Source: Synchiropus splendidus (lineage: Eukaryota > Chordata > Actinopteri > Syngnathiformes > Callionymidae). Taken from it: a stretch of DNA of 64,000 nucleotides. How positions within the stretch are numbered: the stretch's first letter is position 1; each line of letters opens with the position of its first letter. The stretch spans positions 22,548,001-22,612,000 of the forward strand of contig NC_071347.1 in assembly GCF_027744825.2 (NCBI RefSeq). The letters are read 5' to 3'. The notes beneath the pieces were generated by a model. That model ran no database searches. It was not told the DNA's origin and worked only from the letters and a program-made list of their open reading frames with translations. Shown in pieces: positions 22,545 through 36,197 of this stretch. The position numbers were made by a program, and so were the translations under genes.

Positions 22545-24297
22545 CTGAACGGTCACGTGACATGCCTCGTTCATGCGTTCGTCACTCGGTCAAGGTCACC
22601 TCTAAACATAAAGCAGAACCCGCACAAAAGGAGCGTGTTCTTACCGCTGCACGGAGCCGCGTTGGCGGTGGCAAATCCTCGCTTCCGATTGGCTAAATGT
22701 CTCACCTCACCTGTTACGCTGATGAAAACGACATCGCGGAAAACTGCTCGGCGACTCATCTTAGCCGTGTTTTGATGTCTAGACAAAGAAATATCCCTTC
22801 GTAAACACTTTTAGATACTTTCTCCACGGAGCCACTAGCAGCGATTGGCTAGCTTTTCAAAGTCCTGGCAGCAGACACAAACAAGTCCCCGCACTTGAAC
22901 GGTCACGTGACATGTCTCGTTCATGCATTCGTCACTCGGTCAAGGTCACCTCTAAACATGAAGGTCCCAACAGAACCCGCACAAAAGGAGCGTGTTCTTA
23001 CCGCTGCAAGGAGATGCAAATCTTTAAGATCCCGCCTTCCTCGCTTCTGCTACTCGCTACTTCGCTACTCATCTTAGCCTGCGTTTTGATGTATAGACAA
23101 AGAAATATCCCTTCGTAAACACTTTTAGATACTTTCTCCACGGAGCCACTAGCAGCGATTGGCTAGCTTTTCAAAGCCCTGGCAGCAGACACAATCAAGT
23201 CCCCGCACTTGAACGGTGACGTGACATGCCTCGTTCATGCATTCGTCACTCGGTCAAGGTCACCTCTAAACATGAAGGTCCCAACAGAACCCGCACAAAA
23301 GGAGCGTGTTCTTACCGCTGCAAGGAGATGCAAATCTTTAAGATCCCGCCTTCCTCGCTTCTGCTACTCGCTACTTCGCTACTCATCTTAGCCTGCGTTT
23401 TGATGTATAGACAAAGAAATATCCCTTCGTAAACACTTTTAGATACTTTCTCCACGGAGCCACTAGCAGCGATTGGCTAGCTTTTCAAAGCCCTGGCAGC
23501 AGACACAATCAAGTCCCCGCACTTGAACGGTGACGTGACATGCCTCGTTCATGCATTCGTCACTCGGTCAAGGTCACCTCTAAACATGAAGGTCCCAACA
23601 GAACCCGCACAAAAGGAGCGTGTTCTTACCGCTGCAAGGAGATGCAAATCTTTAAGATCCCGCCTTCCTCGCTTCTGCTACTCGCTACTTCGCTACTCAT
23701 CTTAGCCTGCGTTTTGATGTATAGACAAAGAAATATCCCTTCGTAAACGCTAACAGAGAACTCACGTTTAGATACTTGCACGACGGAACACGGAGAGACT
23801 AGCGGTGATTGGCTAGCATGGGCTTCCGCTTCACATTACACTGCCACCTGCAGTCTTTCAAAGTCCTGGCAGCTGACACAAACAAGTCCCTGCGCCTGAA
23901 CAGTCACGTGACGTGTCTCGTTCATGCGTTCGTCACTCGGTCAAGGTCACCTCTAAACATAAAGCAGAATCCGCATAAAAGGGGCGTGTTCTCGTACTCC
24001 TGCAAGGAGCCGCGTTGGAGGCAAATTTTTAGGGTGAGAGGTGAGGGTCCCACCTTCCTCGCTTCCGATTGGCTAGAATGTCTCACCTCACCTGTTACGC
24101 TGATGAAAACAGCATCGCGGAAAACTGCTCGGCGACTCATCTTAGCCTGCGTTTTGATGTCTAGACAAAGAAGATACAAAGAAGATACTTTCTCCACGGA
24201 GCCACTAGCAGCGAGTGGCTAGCATGGGCTTCCGCTTCACATTACACTGCCACCTGCAGTTTTTAAGTCCTGGCAGCAGACACAAACAAGGCCCCGT
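22545..24297. repeat. Tandem array of about 314-bp units upstream of ntrk3
   Basis: Equivalent points (the GGTCACGTGA motif or its variants) occur at 22551, 22901, 23215, 23529 and 23902. The spacings are 350, 314, 314 and 373 bp, and a partial sixth unit ends near 24297. The units starting at 22901, 23215 and 23529 are nearly identical over their first 200-300 bp; the unit at 23529 diverges near 23748. Every unit has TCAAGGTCA. Some have GTCACGTGAC, others the single-base variant GTGACGTGAC. ATTGGCTAG is repeated. Small open frames of about 60-68 codons recur in step with the units and are not genes. Confidence 0.9.
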
Positions 24298-27200
24298 GTT
24301 TTCTGTAAACGTATCTGTGTGCACTGAATTATTTTTGAAAATGGAGGGGTTTCTCAAAATAGTTGTCCCACATGCTGTGAGTTGGTTCTCAAAGTCGTAA
24401 AACAAGCGAGGCGTTCCACATCATGACAGGAAGCAGCGAGCCGACACGAGAGCCTTCGCATGAGAAGAGTTCAAACTGAAAACATGGATCCTCCGATCCG
24501 TGATGTGTGTGAGTGTAAGATTGTGCCATCCCTTTATTCTTTGGTTGTTTCAGCAGAATGTGTCCTCTCAGGTGTCAGGTTTGCAGATTACTTTGACAGT
24601 TTAGCACACGTTTCCTGACCATGACGACAACTCCATGAAACATTTGTCACGAACGTTCATGGCGCTTATACTAACAATACAGGCCTCATCTTCACTAAAA
24701 CTTTCGATGTTGAAGCCTTCGTTTTCAGCAGAGCGGTGCATTTCACCGAGCCAATGACAGAGTCCAGCGAAAAAGAGAGCGACGTGCAGCCTAGTGCATA
24801 AACATAAAGTAATAGCTCCTCAAAATAAAAATAGAAAGCCAACAGCAACGAAAGGGATTTTGACGAAGTTCACACATAAAAACATACTTGTTGAAATTCT
24901 AATGTGCCACGGTATTTGTACTACAGCAGTATTGAAGTATCGGAGGACAGTATTGAGTATGGCGTATCTTCCTGGGCAGCGATACTGAGTTTGAAAGTTT
25001 AGTAAGGTGACTCCCCAGCTGTGACTTCAGCCGGTCTTACGACTGACCGCCCAGTGTGTTCCCTCGCCCCGACCCTATGTAGCTGGGATGAGCTCCACCC
25101 CCACAACCCTGTTACCTGAACAGGCTCCGTAAAATGAATGAAAGTCTGCGGACGTATATAGAAGAGGTGAGAGCGTAGATGTGCTAGCATCAGGTTAGCG
25201 ACACTGAGTTCAGTGGCGGTCGAGCTAATGGCTACATTTAAGAATTATGCGTGGTAGCTGATTGAAATCTCACCAAACAGAATCAAATCTGAAGGGACCT
25301 GTGAGCTCGGATGCTACGCTGAGTCACGTGTTTATGTTCCATCACAGACTCCTGCTTGCACTCATTCTCTACCCCTCATTCCCAGCGACTCGGGGTAAGA
25401 GGCAGGGGACACCATGGACAGGCCAGGTTTGTCGAAAAAGTCCGTTTGGTTTAACAAAGCAGTCCCAGCAATGTTGCGAGTGCATGTGTCCACACGGATG
25501 ACTCAGTGTCGGGGCGATGAACCGAGTCGGTGCCGGCTGTGACGCGGCCTTCAATGAGTCCACGCCGGCGTTCGCCGGTTCAATCAATCGTCTATTGACT
25601 GGATTTGAAAGTAAAAGCCCATTATGGTAATCTGAATGGTCTGGCATTAATATTTACGCTCCAGCAGGCCGCGCTCCGGAGCGAACTCCACCGAGGGTGA
25701 AGACAGAAGTCAGAACCGGGGAGAACTTCATGTTCCTCCGCCACATCTGGACGTCCCGGCGCATCTGCTGCAGCACGCTGTGTCTCCGCTGTAGCGGTTT
25801 GTGCTCAGCCTAAAAGGCTTGGGGGGTGAGGGGGTGCCTTCACAAATAGTTGACATCAATTAGATGTTAATGTCATGACTTCTTAATGTACCTATGACCA
25901 TAATGCATTATGGATGAACCATCGATTCCTAATGGCTGGTTAATGCACTGCGTGCGACCAGGCTGCGGTTTCATGATAGATGGAGGCTTCCAGACTCACT
26001 TTGGTTCTGTGTCGGCAACACGCACAGCATGTTTCCACCGGCGTGGCCTACGAGAGCGGCCTGCTCTGGGGCCAAACATGAGCGAGGACTCCCCTGAAAA
26101 ACAAGAGGAAGAGGCTTGAGTCTGAAGAAGATGGGGATGGAATGTGAGAGGCATGTTACCCAGCATAGTCGGAAGTTGAAAGGGCCTTTTACACTGCAGA
26201 TTCTGTCTCTGTGGCCTGAGTCCGATGTGGCCCCTGCTGTGCACCTCTGCACCTCAGGCCATGGCCTTTCTTTCCTTGCCAGCTGGGGGCGCTATGAGCA
26301 ACATAGCTGGTTTGTGGCCCATGACGAAGCAGGTCTCAAAGAGACAAAGATGGAGAAGATGTTTATCAGTGAAGTCCAGATCCAGACGTGAATAGTCTGG
26401 TGATCTTCTTGAGAAAAACCAGCCTCTTTCCTCCTGGCTGTTCTCCTCATGCAGACAGCTGCAGGATCATTCTTCATTGAAGAGAATCTGTTTGTCAATA
26501 AAGTGGGATGTTTATCGGCCAAATAAAGCCCAAAACACCTGAGTTATCAAACCCCCTCACACAGTCCCGCAGCGCCGCGCTGTTCAGTGACTCCTGATGC
26601 TGCTCACCTCAATGTTCTGGGAGTTTGCCAAGTTGTTTTGGAACCACGTCGTCGCCCAGACAGCCACCAGACCCTTCACTGCTCTGCTTTCATCTGGTTT
26701 GTCACGTTGTGCACATAGTTTCCGGCATCTAGTGCCGAGTTACCTGAGGCCAGAAGCTCATCCCCCGCGGGGAGCATCCCGGGACAAGGTGCAGCTCTTC
26801 AGGCAGGATCGAGCGCACGGCCAAAACCCGACTCGCTTGCGTTCACGTCGGACTTTTGAGCCCAGCTTGGAACACTTGGAGAAGACACAGACAGGTGGGA
26901 GCTTGAACGACAGCATTTAGTAACCATTTCTGAAGGTTTAAAATCGGGAAAACCTTCAAACATATTTTGCATTCCGAGCCTGGAAGGGCCCCGATTCAAG
27001 AAAAGGTGTCAGCCAAGTCATTACTCAGAGCGCCGTCCCCAAATCCGTGGGTAACACAGTGTTCCACAGAGAAGGAGCGCACAACCGCCGCCACGTGTTC
27101 GCAGATTTCAAAAGGAAATGAACTTGATTCATGTCAGGCGAGCAGTTGTGTCGCGCAGCATCAGCTCCTTGACACGTTGGTTGCCATGACAACAGAGGAC

Positions 27201-30200
27201 AAAGAGACACTCGCGATCGGCGGGCGGGGGATTGATGGGGGGCTCCTACACCGCTCGCTCCCCCAAAGTTAAACACAGAAAGAGCAGGATTAGAGACGTG
27301 ACAAGTGTTTGTGTTGGTGAATGTGTGGAAGCTGGCGGCTGACAGCGCATCCAGATGAGTGACAGGAAAACTCCCGTCGCCGGACGAGCTGACAGCACGT
27401 TCACTCATCAGGAGAGAAGCGGCGAGGAGACAGCGTGCCATTATTTAATCCCAGGACCAAATGACAAGTGAAGACTTTGAACAGAGTTTTTTTTTTCTTT
27501 TTTTTTTTGCGGTCCGTCACGAGAAACTTAAGTTTGAAAAACAGCTCTTTCAAATGGGCAGATGAACTTCTCTTTTCCAGCTAATAAACTGTCGCCATTC
27601 TCATCCGTCGGAATCCAGCCTGGATTTCCTCATCAGACGAGGATTAGGACCATCCGCCGTTGCATTATGACCACATCCCCTCCCGTCCTCCGTGGACGGG
27701 CGAACTGCAGCTCACGTGTCCCGCAGTGGTGAGCAGCTTCAGCCTGCTGCCAGGTCATGAGCTGGTCGGTTAAAGCTTCACTCATCAGAGTCGCTGACAG
27801 TCAACTGACGCTGTCCCAGAACCTCCCACCGTGACTTTCTCGCCAATTCCGAGCCTCTGGAAATGATAGAATGATGCATCTGTGTGGGGAAACAATAAAA
27901 CCATGTCTGGAGTAAAAGCGAAAGGTTGGCTTTGCATTCATTGAAAACGTTACAACGTTGCACTCTCTTCAAACGTTTGTTAGCTTGTCAGCAAACTCCA
28001 TCCGAACGCGCGAAATAGCAGCTTTCACAACTGACGACCGAACTTTTCTCTACTCAGATAAATGCCGACACACAATGCTGACTAGCTTAGTTTTCTAACA
28101 AGACACACTCAACCTCAGTCGAAAGTTAGTGTCGTTTAAGACAGTCGTTTATGGTCAACACAGCATAACAAAGGGGCTAGTGTTAGCAATTGCTAATGCT
28201 ATTGTTCCCGCCAACACAAGTAGACGCTCTTGTAAACACAAAACTGTCATAACGTTGTACATGAGTCACCTGCGATCGATTATATAATGTATCAGTACCA
28301 CATGAATGGTAGTAGTCAGTCACTTACCGCTCTCTTTGTCCAATACGGAGAAATGTCAGTTTCCAGTCGAAGCGCAGATGTTGCGTCATTTCCCCTTCCT
28401 GTGAGGTCGCGGTCTGCCAGTAGGGGCCTGACAGAGGAGGTCGAGGGGCCTGAGCGAAGAGGTCAGACCCCTCTCAATGCAGAGAAATAAATTCCTGCCG
28501 GAGTGCCTTCGAGCCCTGCGCCACATTAACCCCTACAGCAAGCCAGAAACCCCAGAAGAAAGTGGGTCAAACTGACTCTTCAGCACAGTGTGTCGCCAGG
28601 CGCGGCCCTTGGTCAGCAAATACAGAAGACCCTAGCCCAAACTACAGCCCGCCCCCTGGAATCAAACCTGTCTCTGTGGGTGAGCTGGGCGCCGACACTC
28701 TGCAACACTCTTCAACACTCTGCAACACTCTCGCTCTGCTGAGGTGCCACTGTATATTGGCGACATTAATTGCCTACACCTGCTCCACCGTAACAGGAAG
28801 TCACCCACTTCTTGCTCCTGCTAAATGAGCAAAGCAGCGGCGAGTTATTTTCTCAGCAGAGGCAATAAACACCAGAGGAGAGAGTCGTGTTAGAGACAGT
28901 CGGACTGTGGCCTCCGATAATGAAGCCATCTTTTATTCATGAGCAACAAACACCTGTGGTTTGAGTCGCCATTGATCCGAGTCCTCGCTAATGTAACCGG
29001 TCGCTCTGCGGTCCCGAACCAGGCTCCTTTAATGCTCGCGGGTTATCAAGGCTTTTGGAAATGAACAGCAGCTGCCTTGATTTTGGAAGTCAAGACGCTC
29101 CTGGTTTAAAAGGCTTTCGAGTGCCTCTGGAGAGGATCGGGAAACTTCTCATAATGGTGCCGTTGATTGTCAAGTTTGGAGGCAAAGTTCGGGAGGACGG
29201 ACGCTTGGGAGAGACAGACTTGGACCCCACATGTTGGAGGTTCACGAAGGGTCCACCAGAGGAAGGTCCCAGAGTGACGCTAAACTCCGCCTTCCGTGTT
29301 GCGTGTTGACGCGTAGGGCATCCAAATGAAGGCCATCTCATGCCGGTGCACCACGTAAAGCAGTGTCACTTGGTATATACAGCACCTCATATGATCATGT
29401 GCCTCAGGCTCGGAGCCATCTTGGAAGCACTGGTGCGTCAACATGCAGACAAGGGCATCAACTTAAACCAAAATGTCCGCTTGAATAGAGTCGCTATTTG
29501 ACACCTTGGGATAAAGAATGTGTAGAACACGAAGTTGAAGAGAAGGAGACAAAACATCAAACTCCTCCCTTCTTAAATTGCTTACTTACTGGGATTGAGT
29601 CACTCACTGAATCGAGCTAGAAATCTCACAATATAAAGTGGACGGCTAACAGTGTTTAATGTTGTTATCTTACACGTTGTTTTCTGATCCAAAACAAGGA
29701 AATAAAATATGCTTTGTAGAGAAGCCAGAAAACTGTTTTTGTTTCTAAAATAGCAGCCTCAGAAACAGGATGTACTTGTTTATTAATGTAGCTTGATGCT
29801 ATGTAGCTTTGTTTATAGCTATTTATAGCTTTATTTATAGCTCTTTTTTCCTCTTTATTTCTCTTTATTTTGGTGATCACTTGTTTGCTTGCTTGCTAGT
29901 ATTGACACCTGCAGACCGGCACTTGTCACCAATAAGGTCAGTTAACGTGTCGTTTCAGTGTAACTAGCTTCAGTGCTACAACATTCATTGATCCCCTTGA
30001 TCGACATCCCAAAAGCGCAGTAGGTCAAGGTTAAAGACTGACAGCTATTGAATAAGCAGGAGCGATGGCGGGGAGGTTCCTTTATGATCTGGAGTCGAGG
30101 ATGTCTGAAGAATCAGGTGGATTGTTTTCACGGCGCAGTAAACATGAAACAGAGCTGTTTCCACGCGGCCGACAGCCGAGTGCAGTGGATTTACAGTCCA

Positions 30201-31211
30201 CCGACTCACACACGTACAGTCATGTTTCTAATAGATGTCAATTTCCTTCAGCGCCGCCGGGGTGTTTTACAAGTCCTCAGGGCCCAGTGAGCTCGCTAGC
30301 GCTGGGCTACAGCGCTGAACACATCAGAGCCGGACCGCACGCATCCAAAACCACCAGCACAGACCCATGGAACGGGTCATGTGATGGATTGATACTTCCT
30401 GTATGGTTAAGCGTAGCTGAGTAGGACAACAGTGTTAAGCTGCTGTTGTGGGCGTGGCTATACAGCCGTTAGCGGGTGTTCTGATGCTGTAGGTTTGAGA
30501 ACCGTAGTGCTCCCAAAGTGACCCAAACACCGGCGATGACTCGGTGCAGAGACAGCCCCAGCGGACTGGAGGGATAACTCCACCCCTCATCCTCGTCCTG
30601 AGGTGCGACGTGAACATGGACTCCACCGTGCAGACTTGGTTTTGAGACTCGGTCCCCGGTGAGGAACTCCCCGAAGGTCTGCTCAGCTGCAGGGAAAGCA
30701 GGAGAAATGCCGCGGCTAAAAGGTAGATGTTCTCCTGGAAACAGACCTGGATGAAGCCGGCAGATATCGGGCCAAACCGCGTTACCTCCTATTAGCCAGC
30801 AGGAGTCGGAAGATAACGCTGGAGACTCGCTCGCTTATCCTGTTAGCTTTCCTCATACTTTTTAGCCCCAAATATATTTCTATCCATCTTATCGGATTAT
30901 TTGATCCTCTATCGGAGACCTCGAGTCCATTTAGGGCCTAATGGTCTTTTGCTTCTGTCCAACACACACCAGGACGCGGGGCCTCGGGCGCTGACATCCA
31001 TCGGCCTCTGCTCTTCGTGACGGGCTTTTTATGAGCCAGACCTCCGTCAGAACATCACACACACACACACACGCACGTGCGTGCGGCTGTGTTTCTTTGT
31101 TTGCCTCATCATCTTCATCTCCACTCTTCCTCCCTCCTTCCTGGTAATGTGTTTAACCTGCACAAGGTTCCTTCCCCGCAGCCTTTCCTCCGTCCCCTCG
31201 CTCCCATCCGT

Positions 31212-31245
31212 CACCCTCCTCCTCCTCCTCCTCCTCCTCCTCCTC
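31212..31245. repeat. (CCT)n trinucleotide repeat
   Basis: About ten CCT units in a longer pyrimidine tract. Confidence 0.9.
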
Positions 31246-32683
31246 TTCCTGCTCGGGCCCCTCCGGCTGATTCCGGCCACGGCGCCGCGCCAGCGCTCAC
31301 GAGGGGCTGATTATTTCGGGGAGCTTTGTCGTGTTTTCGACGGAGCAGGTGGATCCGGACTCTTCGGAGGATCAATGAGATGGAAGTCAGAGTGGCTCAT
31401 TAGTCACCAGAACGTCCAGCAGGTCGAGAGTGCGCGGCCATTTATCTCGATCTGGAACTGCGGATGGCACATTAAGAGGCTGGGAAGTGAGCCTTAACAT
31501 ATAGTTTAACTCTGATTCATGGTTAGAAGCTCAACTATATCTGTGAGGACTGGGGGGGTCCTCTTCCGAGGCCCTCTCTGACCCCTCAGTTTCCCTCTCG
31601 ACCCCCTAAAGTGCCACCGAAGCTCCACAGAACTGACCTCACATGGTTTCAAATTGAAATGCAGCATCAAACGTTCCACCGTGGCAACACGTCCCTCACT
31701 ATAGTTTCAATAACAAGGTTTGTTTAGGTTGCTTTCGATGATTTAAGTTGAATCGAGGCAAGGAGTGTCGGCCATTTTTGTAGTCCTTGTCACTCCCATA
31801 TATCTCATCTTTTCATGATACATATCGCTTGTATTTTATCTTGTTTTTTTGGTTTGTCTTTTCCCATTAACACGAGGGTCGTGAATCTACACAGAAAGGA
31901 AATGTTAGGGAAACACTGTGAGGCGTTCACAGGAAAGAATAGAGCTCAGAACTGGGTTTGAAGTGGGGACTTCAGTTGGATAAAGATCTATATTCGGTGT
32001 CCCGTGAGGCTCCAGTGGATGTAAAGTGACGGTCATGACTCATCAGGACTGTGAATCTGCCCTTGTTAAACTGTGAGAAGTATTTCCTCGGCTCTTTCAT
32101 GTTCAACGTGCATGTTTCAGACCCAGACTCGTCTCCCGGGTCAGAGCTCCGGCCGCATCGATCCGCTTCACTGTAAACTCTGTTAGAACATAACAAGCAG
32201 GATTTTTCCTCTGAAAACTACATTTCATCCTCCCAGAGGCCGAATCAGCGTCTGGTTGAGGAGTCGGCAGCAGCGGGGGTCAGCTGAGGCTCCGAGGGGA
32301 GGGGCCCCTGCGCCGTCTTCAGCTCCTGAACACCAGCCCAGATTCAAGAGCAACAGAGACGTGGGGCTGATTAGATTGAGTCACTCACAAAACCATGTTC
32401 TTCATCAACTCAAGGTCGCCATATTCAACATGAAGGGGGCGCGGGGCCCGGCGGCTGACCTTAGCGGGTCATTAAAAGGCCATCAGGCTTCTCTTCGTCG
32501 CGTTAACTCGTGAAGTCGTCTTCATTCCTCCCTGCTTCATGACGTCGTCTGGTCAGGTTCTGTTGAAGGGACCACCGCAGTGGGTCCATTCTGCCCCATT
32601 CAGGTGGTGGAGTCAGGCCTCTAGACTGTGTGTGTTAAGGCATATCTATCCGAGTGAGGTCCAATTTTGAGGAAAACACCACC

Positions 32684-32847
32684 TTGTGGGGTCCTTTTAC
32701 TGGATCTCAATTATTCAATTTGAGGATGAGGGATCCATTCTGACAGTCTGGTTCAGAGTCCTGGGTGGGGTCAGCCCTGTGGTTTGGATGGTTAGGTTTA
32801 GGGGGAGAGGCTGGGGAAAGGGCGATGGCCATGAGGGGTCCTCACAA
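32684..32847. mobile_element. Copy of the TTGTGGGGACC-end element
   Basis: Same orientation and landmarks as the 14.9-kb copy (GGTTCAGAGTCCTGG, GAGGCTGGGGAAAGGG). The termini have one or two changes (TTGTGGGGTCC and GGTCCTCACAA). Confidence 0.7.
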
Positions 32848-33102
32848 GAATAGAGATACCAAGGTGGGTGTGTGTGAGCTGGTAAAAATATTCCCCCAGT
32901 CTGCTCTCACCTTCCTTCGCTCTGTGAATCACTGTGTTCTTGCGTGAAAATAATTTGATCCGTAAATAACAAACAGTCCAATATCAGCGCGCACAACTGG
33001 ATTTGTAACCAAATAAGATTTTATGAGACTTGTTTTGGATGGTCTCGGCAGGTTCTCGATATTTCAATGGCCTTGACGCTACTAAAGTCTGCTTCAGTGT
33101 GC

Positions 33103-33180
33103 GTCTGTGTGTGTGTGTGTGTGTGTGTGTGGGTGTGCGTGTCTGTGTGTGCGTCTGTGTGTGCGTGTGTGCGTGTGTGG
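33103..33180. repeat. Interrupted (TG)n microsatellite
   Basis: TG runs broken by TGCG and TGTC units. Confidence 0.9.
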
Positions 33181-34576
33181 CGTCTCCTCTCCCGGAGCTC
33201 ATGTTGCAGACTGAACGCTCCCAGGGGCCACATGTGAGTATTGACACTGGCTGTGGCTCTAAATGGACTTTAAACACGAGGCATCAACGCAGCAGTAAAA
33301 AGCGGCCGCCGGGGAATCATCTGCTGATCTCTGCTCGTCCGAAAACACACCAATTAAACATTTTCACTCCACATCACTGGAAATGACGTCTGCACTGGCT
33401 CATCCTTCCTCTATTATTCATCTCTTCCCCCCAAAAAACAGAGGGAGCCAGCAACAAACGTGGAAGCGCCTGAGGAGCTCCAGTGCCAAGCCAGAGATCT
33501 TTATTAATGCGGCAGGAAGCGGAGCTGAGGGACGGAACAGAGGGCGGGACTGGGACGGCGTTTTGGGTTGGGAAGGTCTGACTGAGGCAAACACACAGCT
33601 GCTGACATGAAGAGCAACAACTCGGCCCTGCTTTGTCCTTGGACTCGTCTGGAGAAAAGTGACGGGCAGTTTTGTGATCTGGGTCAAGTGACTAGACCTC
33701 ACCTGGACTGGCTTCTCTTGGTGAAGCACACTGAGCTTCTGTCCGTCCCCAAACGCCAGCGACAAAGGCGACTGATTCACATGTATCTACCGTATGGGGT
33801 TGGGGGGGGCGCGAGACGTCCATAGCTTCAGCGTCTCTCGAGCGACAAGTTTCAGTCGACGTTTGTAGCAACGCTGCAGTTAAAAAGTCTGAAGTGGGAC
33901 GACAAGTCGCGAGGCGCTAACCTCCTCCTTCCTTCGCTCAGCAACAAGACCCAAGAACCCTGTTCAGGGACAGGGCCAGACTACCAACCTGAATTGACCT
34001 AACTAGCTGAGAACTGATGGAGTCAGCGGGACCACATTGTCAGAGTTCCAGATCCTGAAACACATTCAAATCTTGGCTGTCTTTGACAGGGTAGTGGGCA
34101 GCAGCCTCGGACACACCTGGGCCCAACGACCCCCCAGATGGGCTTGGGTCATTCATCAGAACTGTTCCGGTTTAAGAGCCAAGACAGCTTGCTTGTCTGG
34201 AGTTCCTTGAGCAAGGCAGTGCAACCCACCCTCACTCCCATGCGTCATCTATATTGTCGTTGGGAAAATTGCCTTTTGCGTCCTGTGCTGACGCTAAAGG
34301 CAGCCTTCAGTATCACATGTTGACACATTGGCAGCGCAGCAAGAGGGAGCTCGGGGTTACAGTGAGCCATGGGGTGGCGCTACATTCATTTTAGGTTTAA
34401 TAACATGTCACGCACGGCCATTTCGAGTCATGGGGAGAGCCACGTCAGGAGTATAAATAGCGACTGCCGTCCAGTGTGATTCAGGGAAGAGAGCTTCAGC
34501 ACGTCTCCCGCACCCTCGCGTGTGGTTAGCCATACTCACGCAGCTACATGGAAGTAAAATGTGTGTTTTTGTTTCC

Positions 34577-34738
34577 AAGTCAAGGACTCGCTGGAGAGAT
34601 GATGTCTCCACTCTGGCCTGGGAACGCCTCGGGATCCCCCGGGAGGAGCTGGAGGAGGTCTGTGTGGACCGGGAAGTTTGGGCTTCCTTGCTCCGAATGC
34701 TGCCTCCGCAACCCGACTCCGGATAAGCGGCAGAGGAA
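34577..34738 (+). mobile_element. LINE 3'-end fragment
   Basis: It reads in one frame as WRDDVSTLAWERLGIPREEL and EVWASLLRMLPPQPDSG, the C-terminal end of the reverse transcriptase protein of a common fish LINE. A GGATAAGCGGCAGAGGAAGG tail follows. It is the same family as the 6.5-kb fragment, but a different, partly overlapping piece. Confidence 0.7.
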
Positions 34739-36197
34739 GGTGAAGGTGCTTGTACTCTTCTCTTGTTACTAGGTGGTAATTCCCATTCTTCTGTGCTTAC
34801 TTCTATGATTTTTCTCTGGATGATTCCACTTGCAACACAATTCTAAACAACGGATGCGGGCCGCAGTGCAACACGCATGCGCACACAACACTCCTATCGT
34901 CAAAGCTGGAAAAATAAATGCGTGTTTGACGATAACTTTTGCTCATATGATGCGTCGTCATTTACCAGCGAGACGACACGATCCGTTTTGGATCCGAAAT
35001 TGGCGAGTCGATATCAGTCTGGCGTAAAGCGTCAGATTTAATTTCATTTATTTTCCCCCGTATAAAAGTCGTTACACGGCGTCCATGGTTTGAAACTGTA
35101 AAAAACGTATGGAATACGGGAGACGTATAAGTTGACAGGTCTGACTCTGAGTGGTTCCGTTGTTCACTGGCCTGAAAAGTGAAACTCAAACGTCTCCTCT
35201 GAAGCTGTTGCCGTCGCTGGTCGGTCCGTGTTTTTCATTTCCAGGAGCCGCCAGCGTATCGACGGCCGCGAGGATCGAACCCGCTCCCCTCGTCACGAAG
35301 ACGCGGCTTCACTTTGCCTTTGATTCAATTTACCTTTGATAGTGTCAGCGTTTCTGTCGTCCCAAACAGCTCAGTCTTCCGCACTGATAATGGATTTCCA
35401 CCTGGTATCAACGCATTAAAGCCCAACTGCTCTCTGGATCCCAACATTAACGTCTCTGGTTTCGTTTTTTAAAAAAATAACAGCAAGCAGTTCTGCTCTC
35501 ATTTAAATTGATTTTCTTTTTCCCTTGCACAAGTGCCAGGAGAGGTGTAAACCGGTCCCAGCAGAGCCGCCGTTCGTCTCCGGAAGAGTCAATACACGGC
35601 GAATTCACCGCCCCCCCGTCCAAAAACATGCCTCTGTATTGACGCACATCACACACACACACAGACGCGCGCGCGCGCTCCAGTGGGGCGGTTTGTTAAT
35701 GGAGGCCGACCACAAACGGCTCTGTTTCAGATCCCAGCGTTGGCTCCTAAATGTTCACTAATGCTTCCTTCAATTTCCTAATGCTCCTTCACCACAAAAG
35801 AGCCCGAGTCAGCATCCCCCGACAGATCCCGCCCTCGCTCGCCTCGGCCCATTAAGTGGCATTACAAGCTCTCGCTGGCAGGTCGCTCTGACTTCACGGC
35901 ACCGCAGGAGCGTTCTGCAGCCGCCCGGCAAGACTCTAAGTCTCACCGCAGACTTAACATCACAAACCGCCGCTAATGCAGCACTCACCATCTGCCGAGG
36001 GTTCGGACAACGCGTCCTGGAAGCCTCGGCCCAGCGGACTTGCTCTTCATCTGTGGAGCCAGTCAACAGCGTCCACCTCAATACTGACTTGGAGGCCATG
36101 GAGATTTGAGGACCTTTAGCTGGGACGAGGATCAGGTTGGAACGAGACCCTCCACCGATGTCCTGAGGTCTTGCTCTCAAGTGAGGGAAGGAGGGAC

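Larger units (their letters stand above)
24298..36197. other. Intergenic DNA between ntrk3 and the minisatellite field
   Basis: No gene is recognised. It holds LINE and inverted-end fragments, microsatellites (31055-31073 CA, 31212 CCT, 33103 TG) and fragments of common fish repeats (for example 25028-25145 and 25360-25435). Some non-repetitive stretches (25540-25660, 28855-29100, 31290-31500) look like possible conserved non-coding elements, but this cannot be judged from one sequence. Confidence 0.6.

Noticed and set aside
22895..23746. Repeated 60-68 codon open frames
   Set aside because: They recur every 314 bp with the tandem units and have no recognised homology. They are a by-product of the array.
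35255..35300. tRNA-like B box (GGTTCGATCC on the minus strand)
   Set aside because: No A box or pairing arms could be found around it, and the match is short enough to be chance.
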